Of a stretch of 64,000 nucleotides of DNA, positions 9,301 to 15,071 are shown one piece after another (the stretch's first letter is position 1; each line of letters opens with the position of its first letter). The stretch is from Rhodococcus triatomae BKS 15-14 (lineage in GTDB: Bacteria > Actinomycetota > Actinomycetes > Mycobacteriales > Mycobacteriaceae), in NCBI GenBank assembly GCA_000341795.1, contig AODO01000010.1, forward strand, positions 62,001 to 126,000, read 5' to 3'. The notes beneath the pieces are model-generated. The model had not been told where the DNA came from and did no database searches. It saw nothing but the letters and a program-made list of their open reading frames with translations. The position numbers and the translations under genes are program-made.

Positions 9301-9816
9301 GTGGACTCGAACACGCGCCCGTTCCGGTACTCGTTCGTCACGTCGGTGCTTCCGCTGCGGGTGGAGGAGCGGGTCCGCGACGAACTCGGCGCCGACATCG
9401 CCGATCACGGCCCGCTGCAGGTGGTTACGGCGAGCGCGCACGCGGTGCGAGGATATGCCGCGGGGGTGGATCTCGTCGCGCGACTGAGCGGTGCGGGTGT
9501 CCACGTCGAGCGCACCCAGCCGGAACTCGTCGATCGTCGGCTCGTCGCAGACCGGGCCGGTTGCACCCGTCAGGCGGTTGCCCTGTGGGTGAACGGACAA
9601 CGGCACCAGGACGATCCGTTTCCGTCGCCGTTCAACCTGACACTCGGGCAGTCGTGGCTGTGGGGGGAGGTGCAGGCGTGGCTGGTGCGGCGGGGGATCG
9701 ACATCGAGGACACCGCGGCGATCCCGACGATGCGTGACCACATGCGCGTGGACTCGCACATTGCGCACAACCGTCTCGAGTACCGGGAGATGGTGGCACG
9801 GGTCAGGACGCTGTGA
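9301..9816 (+). CDS. Helix-turn-helix DNA-binding protein
   Basis: A 171-residue cytoplasmic protein. Residues of about 75-100 (LVDRRLVADRAGCTRQAVALW) form a helix-turn-helix, followed by the FPSPF motif seen in many actinobacterial regulators with this fold; the rest has no domain I can name. The mRNA is probably leaderless: TAGGCT at 9289-9294 is followed by six bases and the GTG. It is divergent from the recombinase gene across an inverted repeat, so it may regulate that gene and itself. It ends 40 bases before the first dif-like site. Confidence 0.72.
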   Translation: MDSNTRPFRYSFVTSVLPLRVEERVRDELGADIADHGPLQVVTASAHAVRGYAAGVDLVARLSGAGVHVERTQPELVDRRLVADRAGCTRQAVALWVNGQRHQDDPFPSPFNLTLGQSWLWGEVQAWLVRRGIDIEDTAAIPTMRDHMRVDSHIAHNRLEYREMVARVRTL

Positions 9817-9856
9817 CCTGCATGTTTTCGGGTCGGTGTCGGTCTTCCCTCGAAAA

Positions 9857-9884
9857 TAATGTCATAAGGCAGCTTATCGGCAAA
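9857..9884 (-). repeat. dif-like XerCD site A
   Basis: Read on the minus strand: an 11-base arm ending CCGATAA, a six-base centre GCTGCC, and an 11-base arm starting TTATGACA. This is the 11-6-11 layout of dif sites, and the half-sites match the actinobacterial dif consensus (CCGATAAT...ACATTATGTCAA, from memory). Sites B and C lie in the same orientation. Confidence 0.65.
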
Positions 9885-9994
9885 AGGGTCGGGTGCCGTG
9901 CCGCCCAGGACAAGCCCGCCCTGACGGGCGGGCACCGGCTCTCGGCCCCTCGGTGGCGAGGCGAGCGGACGGATCGGGGAGTGCGGCGCGCCCG

Positions 9995-10639
9995 CTACGG
10001 TCCGAGCGCCGCGTTGTGCGGCGTGAGCAGCGCGCCGAGGAGGTAGTGACCGTTGCTGGAGTCGAGTGGCACGACGCCGCCGACCGGCGTGACACCGGGG
10101 TGGACGGGGAGGGACGGTGCGCCTGCGAGCATCCAGGACAGGGTGTTCTCGTCGTGGCGCGGCCGGAACTGGATGCCGTCGACGTCGGGGTTGGCGGCGA
10201 GAATCGCGGCCGCCCAGCGTCGTGTCTGCAGATACCCCGAGGGATCGCACTTGGTGAGCCACGCGCCTGCGTTGATGCGGGCCGAACCGGTTCCGGTCAG
10301 ATCGACGACGCGCAATGCTCGGGTGGTGCGGAGTTCGCTGAGGACGCGGCCGGCGATCTGCGCCCGGGGGACGAGCCGCGGTGACTGGTCGACGGGCAGG
10401 TTGCGGCACAGGGTTTCGGCGACGGCCGCGGCCGGGCTGTCACCGACGTAGGTGTACGAGTAGGACCCGTCGATGCTGTCGAACCGGCCGCCCCTGCGTG
10501 CCCGTGGGCTGGCCGTGGGGTTCAGGGAGGCGGCGCCGCGCGTCTCGCCGTGTATGCGCCAGAGTGGTGTTCCGCTCGGGACGGACACGATCAGTGCGGA
10601 GGGCAGGGGTGTGGGCGGATCCGGATGGTGTGCCGCCAC
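9995..10639 (-). CDS. RES-domain toxin
   Basis: Toxin of a type II toxin-antitoxin pair. RES-domain toxins such as MbcT of M. tuberculosis destroy cellular NAD+. The 214-residue protein has the RES features: LWRIHG near residue 27, GGRFDS near 50, YTYVGDSPAAAVAE around 63-76 (the conserved Tyr and Glu), and a C-terminal half ending in a hydrophobic-polar core. GTG at 10639 has AGGA six bases upstream; a TTG at 10645 that overlaps the antitoxin stop is an alternative. It lies directly after the antitoxin gene, so the pair is co-translated. The whole pair sits between dif-like sites A and B. Confidence 0.88.
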   Translation of the reverse strand: MAAHHPDPPTPLPSALIVSVPSGTPLWRIHGETRGAASLNPTASPRARRGGRFDSIDGSYSYTYVGDSPAAAVAETLCRNLPVDQSPRLVPRAQIAGRVLSELRTTRALRVVDLTGTGSARINAGAWLTKCDPSGYLQTRRWAAAILAANPDVDGIQFRPRHDENTLSWMLAGAPSLPVHPGVTPVGGVVPLDSSNGHYLLGALLTPHNAALGP

Positions 10640-10641
10640 GC

Positions 10642-11238
10642 TCAATCCTGCGTGATGTCGTCCGCCAGGTCGCGGAGATCGTCGTCGTGGCCGCCGGTGA
10701 CGGCGAGTTCGGCGGGGGAGCGTGGGTCGTCGGCGAAGTCGGTGGGGGAGAGCCACCACGATGCCACGCCCCACGGGTCGTCCTTGGCGCCGAGGCGCCG
10801 GTTGAGTTCGCGGACGATCGGCCGCACCTCCTGGCGGGCGGCGTCGAACTGGAAGGCCGGATACAGCTTTTGCCCATTGGCGGGAAGTGCGATCACGGAC
10901 CCCGACGTGGCGAGGCGGCTCGCGGTGTTCCTGCTCGTTGCCGCCTTGCCGAGGACTCGGCTGACGGCGGTCGAGTCGAGCATGTCGTGCTTGTCGACGA
11001 TTGCGCCCAGCGCCGAGGCCACGATTCGGGTTCGCGCGACGGCCGCGGCCGCAGGATTGGCAACGGCACGTTCCTGGGTGTGGGCGAGGGTGGGGCTCAT
11101 CGCGAGTAGTGCGGTCACGTCGTCACGCACGGGCCGCAGCGTGGGGCGCCGCGCGAACTCCTCGCTGAGCAGCGCGACGAGATCCTGGTCGGACAGCGCG
11201 TGGATGGAATCGCGAGCCGAGTCCCGATCGGCGAGCAT
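10642..11238 (-). CDS. Xre-MbcA-ParS-type antitoxin for the RES toxin
   Basis: Antitoxin with a C-terminal toxin-binding domain (residues of about 120-198): YPAFQFD, then VRPIVRELNRRLG, DPWGVASWWLSP and a final acidic helix, as in MbcA/ParS antitoxins whose C-terminus blocks the RES active site. The N-terminal 110 residues are helical and should hold the DNA-binding part (TAVSRVLGKAATSRNTASRLA). At 198 residues it is longer than MbcA, which is about 110. The ATG has a near-perfect ribosome site (AAGGAGGTG). The pair is very likely autoregulated by repeats just upstream (11260-11290). Confidence 0.85.
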   Translation of the reverse strand: MLADRDSARDSIHALSDQDLVALLSEEFARRPTLRPVRDDVTALLAMSPTLAHTQERAVANPAAAAVARTRIVASALGAIVDKHDMLDSTAVSRVLGKAATSRNTASRLATSGSVIALPANGQKLYPAFQFDAARQEVRPIVRELNRRLGAKDDPWGVASWWLSPTDFADDPRSPAELAVTGGHDDDLRDLADDITQD

Positions 11239-11290
11239 GGCACCACCTCCTTGTGCCGAAAGTGTACCGTGTGTCTATCGTGTCAATCCA
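11239..11290 (-). promoter_or_regulatory. Promoter/operator of the toxin-antitoxin pair
   Basis: On the minus strand TTGACA (11286-11281) is a consensus -35. A repeated GACAC pattern (GACACGATAGACACACGG) follows it and would suit cooperative antitoxin binding. The -10 is uncertain: TACACT at 11266-11261 gives only a 14-base spacer. Confidence 0.45.
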
Positions 11291-11324
11291 GTGTGGTGCC
11301 CGGCTGGTACCTCGCCCGCGACGA

Positions 11325-11354
11325 TAATGACATAACGCTTGAGTTATCGGCTCA
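11325..11354 (-). repeat. dif-like XerCD site B
   Basis: On the minus strand an arm ending CCGATAA and an arm starting TTATGTCA, separated by an eight-base centre CTCAAGCG. Same orientation as sites A and C. The CTTGAG/CTCAAG pair at 11338-11356 also makes a small hairpin across one arm. The longer centre is a departure from the canonical 6-base form. Confidence 0.58.
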
Positions 11355-11426
11355 AGGTGGAGACAGTGCCTGTGCGTCCGGCTTCACGAGATGCCCCGAC
11401 GGTGAGGGTGGGGCGAGAGCATTCGG

Positions 11427-12866
11427 TCAGAGATGCGCGGCCACGGCGATCGCCGGTGCGCCTGTCGGATCGCGGCGGGGGAGAGTGAAGGCCGGTCGAT
11501 CGCGGAGGAAGCGTCGTCGCAGCATCCAGTCGGAGCCCATCCGTGCGATTTGATCGCGCAGGTCGGCGACGACGTCGCGGGTCGTGAAGTTCGGCCGTCG
11601 GAGTGCGCGACCGTACGCCGCCGCGACGGTCGCGGGCGCCGTCATCGCGGCGGGCCGTTCGACACGGTTGTAGATGTCGGCGAGTATCGCCGCGAACTCG
11701 GGCCTGGTCTGTGCCCGGTGATAGAGCTCGTACTCGATGGGTGAGGGGGGAGCGCCTGCGGCGAGGAGGTTCGTCCACTGGTAGATCTCGATGCAGTCCC
11801 GTTCCCGCTGCGCCGCCCACCGTGCGGCGGCCTCGTCGACGGCGGTCGCGGCGACCCCGGTGCGCGAGGCGAGCACGGGGGCAAGGGCTTCGCCGAGCAG
11901 GCGGCCGTACCGGTAGCCGTCGCGGATGCCCTGGGCCGTGACGGGATCCTTGAAGTGGCCCGCGTCGCCGGGAAGTGCCCAGCCCGGACCGCTCGAACGC
12001 CGGAAGTACGACTCGATTCCGGTGCAGGAACGGACCTTCGACGCCAACTCGCATCCGTCGAGGCGTTGCGCGAGTCCCGGGATGGCTTCGACGCCGGCGA
12101 GGTATGCGTCGTGCACCTTCCGTCCACGGAACTCGGGGACGAGCGCGATCGGTGGCTGCAGCAGCGACAGCAACAACCCGTCGTCGCACGGGAAGGCGGT
12201 GCCCAGCAGCCCCTCTACTCGCCATTGGGTGGCGATGTGCCGCAACGACGTGTGCGGGTCCGTCCAGTACCCGAAGTAGCAGGCGCGTCCGCTGGGGGCC
12301 GAGATCAGGGGCGTCTCGGCCCCGACCTCCCTTGCCACCAGGCTCTTCCGGCCGTCGGCGCCGACGACGATCGGCGCGCGAGCCTCTCGTTCGTGTCCCT
12401 CGGCGTCGGTGTATCGGACCCCGACGACACGGCTCGAGGACCAGATCAGACCGGTTGCGGTGGACCGTTGCCGGATCTCGGCGCCGGCGTCGACGGCCGC
12501 CCGCTGGACGACCTCGTCGAGCGCGGTTCGACGGACACACATCGCGTAGTCGATGCCGGACACGGGGGAGTAACCGGTCTCCCAGCTGATGTCGTCGAGC
12601 ACCGCCTCTGCGACGGGAAGCCTCGGTGCTCCGATCGCTTCGACCTCCGCGAAAGCGCCGAGCGCCTGGATCTCGGCCATGGTGCTCGGCCACAGGAGGT
12701 GGGTGGACAGCGTGTCCGACGGGAATCGTGCCGAGTCGATCGCGAGCACGCGCAGTCCGCGTTCTGCGAGAGCGATCGCGGTGGCCGAGCCGGCGCACCG
12801 GGCTCCGACGATCACGGCGTCGAACTGCTCGCCGGTCCGGATCTTCTGCTCACTGCTTCCGGTCAT
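11427..12866 (-). CDS. FAD-dependent monooxygenase / geranylgeranyl-reductase-like flavoprotein
   Basis: A 479-residue cytoplasmic flavoprotein. The dinucleotide-binding start VIVGARCAGSA is at about residues 18-28 (first Gly-rich loop with Arg, a common variant in this group), and the second FAD motif GDAGHFKDP lies near residue 292. Such enzymes hydroxylate or reduce small lipophilic molecules; the substrate here is unknown. ATG at 12866 has AAAGG nine bases upstream; a GTG at 12923 would place the operator inside the coding region, so I rejected it. It is divergent from a TetR gene, which probably represses it through GACACAGTGTC at 12920. The gene lies in the second dif-like module. Confidence 0.84.
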   Translation of the reverse strand: MTGSSEQKIRTGEQFDAVIVGARCAGSATAIALAERGLRVLAIDSARFPSDTLSTHLLWPSTMAEIQALGAFAEVEAIGAPRLPVAEAVLDDISWETGYSPVSGIDYAMCVRRTALDEVVQRAAVDAGAEIRQRSTATGLIWSSSRVVGVRYTDAEGHEREARAPIVVGADGRKSLVAREVGAETPLISAPSGRACYFGYWTDPHTSLRHIATQWRVEGLLGTAFPCDDGLLLSLLQPPIALVPEFRGRKVHDAYLAGVEAIPGLAQRLDGCELASKVRSCTGIESYFRRSSGPGWALPGDAGHFKDPVTAQGIRDGYRYGRLLGEALAPVLASRTGVAATAVDEAAARWAAQRERDCIEIYQWTNLLAAGAPPSPIEYELYHRAQTRPEFAAILADIYNRVERPAAMTAPATVAAAYGRALRRPNFTTRDVVADLRDQIARMGSDWMLRRRFLRDRPAFTLPRRDPTGAPAIAVAAHL

Positions 12867-12919
12867 TCGGACCGACCTTTCGGCTCGTCGAGGAACTTCG
12901 ACTCCAGACATAGCGTCCG

Positions 12920-12930
12920 ACACAGTGTCA
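12920..12930. promoter_or_regulatory. Palindromic operator between flavoprotein and TetR genes
   Basis: GACAC-A-GTGTC is a perfect 5-1-5 palindrome in the 124-base divergent region, a likely binding site of the adjacent TetR protein. Confidence 0.5.
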
Positions 12931-12990
12931 GGTGAACGTTATGCCTGGTCGTTGCCGCTGTCAAGGATGCTCGGGGCGTACCATCGGCGC

Positions 12991-13626
12991 ATGGGATCGG
13001 TGACCAGGTCGGACGGTGTCGCGGCACGTGAGCGGCGAGTCGAGGTGACCGAGCGGGTGCTCTCGGCGGTGGAGGAACTCCTGGAGGACGGGGAGCGGTA
13101 CACCGAGATTCCGGTCACGCGGATCGCAGAACGATCCGGGATGTCGCGAACGAACTTCTACCAGTACTTTCCGAACAAGAGCGAAGTGCTGGTCCACGTC
13201 GCGGAGGTGGCGTCGGCGGCGTTCTTCGACGCGCCTGCCCGCTGGTTCGCGGACGATGCGGCGCTCGACCGTGGATTGCCGGGCGTGGAACGTGTGATCC
13301 GAGAGATGGTGTCGGGCTTCCGGGAACACTGGACCGTCATGCGTGCGCTGGGGGAACTCGCGGCCTACGATTCCGAGGTCGCCGAGTTCTGGTTCGGTCG
13401 GATCAACGGTTTCATCGAGGTCGCGGCATCGCAGGTGGATCGATGGCGGGATCAGGGGAGGGTGGATCCTGCGGTCGGATCGGAGTCGGTGGCGGCGGTG
13501 ACGTGGATGGTCGAACGAACTGTCACACAACACGTCCTGCATCCGAACGCCGATGCGACCGACGAGGGCATCGTTCGGGCGCTCGCTCGAACGATCTGGT
13601 TGACCTTCTCTCAGGGCGCACACTGA
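12991..13626 (+). CDS. TetR-family transcriptional regulator
   Basis: A 211-residue repressor. The N-terminal HTH covers residues of about 30-70 (ITRIAERSGMSRTNFYQYFPNKSEVL pattern: recognition helix SRTNFYQYF), and the rest is the helical ligand-binding domain. TACCAT at 12979-12984 lies six bases before the ATG, so its mRNA is probably leaderless. It is divergent from the flavoprotein monooxygenase, the classic arrangement in which the regulator controls its neighbour and itself in response to the enzyme's substrate. Confidence 0.88.
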   Translation: MGSVTRSDGVAARERRVEVTERVLSAVEELLEDGERYTEIPVTRIAERSGMSRTNFYQYFPNKSEVLVHVAEVASAAFFDAPARWFADDAALDRGLPGVERVIREMVSGFREHWTVMRALGELAAYDSEVAEFWFGRINGFIEVAASQVDRWRDQGRVDPAVGSESVAAVTWMVERTVTQHVLHPNADATDEGIVRALARTIWLTFSQGAH

Positions 13627-13659
13627 CCGATGTGTCGAGAACTGTTGCTGCACACCATA

Positions 13660-13689
13660 TTTCATGGATAATCGCAATTATCCATGAAA
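13660..13689. repeat. Perfect 13-4-13 palindrome after the TetR gene
   Basis: TTTCATGGATAAT and ATTATCCATGAAA flank CGCA. Read another way it is 11-6-11 with inner ends ATAA and TTAT, the shape of a Xer site, but fully symmetric. It may be a terminator, an operator or a symmetric recombination site. Confidence 0.6.
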
Positions 13690-13801
13690 GTCGGAAGTGG
13701 CCGCCGAACGGCGGGATGCGGGGAGCGCCGGCCGCGGGCGGCTCGCCGTGTCGTTCTCGGCACGATTGGTCGGGCGTTCGGCGGCACCGACATCCGCAGC
13801 A

Positions 13802-13856
13802 CGGGCTGAAGGTGGCCTTCGTGCGGTCGGATCGAATCAAGGCCACCTTCAGCCCG
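13802..13856. repeat. 18-base-pair inverted repeat
   Basis: CGGGCTGAAGGTGGCCTT at 13802-13819 is exactly complementary to 13839-13856 across a 19-base loop. This looks like a dispersed REP-type element of the genus or a bidirectional terminator; I recall similar CTGAAGGTGGCC repeats in Rhodococcus intergenic DNA. Confidence 0.6.
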
Positions 13857-13992
13857 ATGGGCAGAGGCGGGTGATGGTGTTCCTGAAAGGGGTTCGCGGA
13901 TCCGCCCGCGGATGAGGTCGGAGAACGGCAACCGTGCTTCGGAGCCGCGGACGGGCTGTGTCGGTCCCTCAGGGGACGGCCTTCTCCATGCA

Positions 13993-14020
13993 AAGTGACA
14001 TAATGTCCCTTATCGGAGGC
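13993..14020 (-). repeat. dif-like XerCD site C
   Basis: On the minus strand an 11-base arm ending CCGATAA, the centre GGGACA, and an arm starting TTATGTCA. CCGATAA...ACATTATGTCA matches the actinobacterial dif core (from memory) at every position of the two inner half-sites. This is the closest of the three sites to a true dif. Confidence 0.7.
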
Positions 14021-14264
14021 ATAACAGTATGGCGTGATAATCGAGGTGACGGCACGATGCCTCGCTGGATCGTCCGCGTCCGGTTCGCCGCCGCGGTTCT
14101 CGACGCTTCCGCACTTCGTCCTCGTGGACCTGGCGCCGTTGTGTCGCGTCGCGTCGCCGGACGGGTCCCGCTCCGTGCACTGTCGATGGCCGCCGTGGTC
14201 TCGAGGGCGTCGATCGTCGCAATCCTGGTGTGCGGCCCACTGTTCGAGCTGTGACCCCGGTTCC

Positions 14265-14330
14265 CCACCTTCCCGCTACGTCACCCTAATACGTCACTGT
14301 GACGTTTCGGTGTGGCGTAGCGGGAGGTGG
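14265..14330. terminator. Long composite inverted repeat, probable terminator of the ABC operon
   Basis: CCACCTTCCCGCTACG (14265-14280) pairs with CGTAGCGGGAGGTGG (14316-14330) with one bulge. Inside lies a perfect palindrome ACGTCACTGTGACGT (14291-14305). It begins 12 bases after the ABC operon's stop codon. Confidence 0.6.
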
Positions 14331-14342
14331 ACACGACGGATC

Positions 14343-15071
14343 TCATGACTCGGCCGACGCGCCGACCCCGAGATAGGCGCGTTCGACACGTCCGATGTCG
14401 GCGGCCAGCGCGGTGCCGGTGTCCATGAGCGACACCTCTCCGTGGACGAGTACGATTGCGCGGTCGGCCACCTCGAGGGCGAGCCGGACGTGCTGTTCGA
14501 CGAGCACGACTGCGGTGCGGTCGGTTTCGGCGACCTGCCGGAGCACCGGCAGGATCGACTCGACGACGACCGGCGCGAGGCCCATGCTGAGTTCGTCGAT
14601 CAGCAGGACCTTCGGCTGCTGCAGGAGCGCCCGTGCGATCGCGAGCATCTGCTGTTCGCCACCGGACAGTTGTCCTGCGGCGACCCGCAGGCGTGGTGCC
14701 AACGCCGGAAAGTACTGCAGCGCACGGTCGACGCCCGCTCGTCTGCCGCCGCGTCCACGAGTCGCGAGACGGAGATTCTGTTCGGTGGAGAGCCGGCGGA
14801 ACAGGGCTCGGTCGTCGGGAACGAGCACGAGGCCCGCGCGCACGGCGTCACGGGGCCGACCCGAGGCGAGCTGATGACCGTCGAGAGTGACGGTGCCGCC
14901 GAGGCGCGGAAGCAATCCGGCGAGGGTGGACAGGAGGGTCGTCTTCCCGGCACCGTTCGGCCCCACCAGGGCAAGGATCTCCCCCGCTGCGACGGTGAGA
15001 TCCAACCCCCGCACGCACGGCGCCGACTTCGCGTATCCCGCTTGTAGGTTGGTGCACTGCAGCACTGTCAC
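14343..15071 (-). CDS. LivF-type ABC importer ATPase
   Basis: Second ATP-binding subunit of a branched-chain-amino-acid-type (HAAT) importer, 242 residues, cytoplasmic face of the membrane. Walker A GPNGAGKT lies near residue 40, the ABC signature LSGGEQQM near 138, Walker B VLLIDE near 160 with the LivF hallmark SMGLAPVVVE directly after, and the H-loop EQH near 195. GTG at 15071 overlaps the stop of the upstream permease gene by four bases. It completes the transporter whose other subunits are encoded upstream. HAAT transporters also carry amides, urea and aromatic acids, so amino acids should not be assumed as substrate. Confidence 0.93.
   Translation of the reverse strand: MTVLQCTNLQAGYAKSAPCVRGLDLTVAAGEILALVGPNGAGKTTLLSTLAGLLPRLGGTVTLDGHQLASGRPRDAVRAGLVLVPDDRALFRRLSTEQNLRLATRGRGGRRAGVDRALQYFPALAPRLRVAAGQLSGGEQQMLAIARALLQQPKVLLIDELSMGLAPVVVESILPVLRQVAETDRTAVVLVEQHVRLALEVADRAIVLVHGEVSLMDTGTALAADIGRVERAYLGVGASAES

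Larger units (their letters stand above)
13627..14342. other. 716-base gene-free region rich in inverted repeats
   Basis: No reading frame here has both a ribosome site and plausible composition. The region holds four distinct structures, listed separately: a perfect palindrome at 13660, an 18-pair inverted repeat at 13802, dif-like site C at 13993 and a long composite inverted repeat at 14265. Parts of it are notably AT-rich for this genome, consistent with transferred DNA. Confidence 0.7.

Noticed and set aside
11338-11356. Hairpin CTTGAG/CTCAAG as a terminator
   Set aside because: Six pairs only, and it overlaps dif-like site B; not convincing as a terminator on its own.
13443-14348. Several small frames in the 13.6-14.3 kb gap
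   Set aside because: They span inverted repeats and the dif-like site, have no ribosome sites and change composition along their length.
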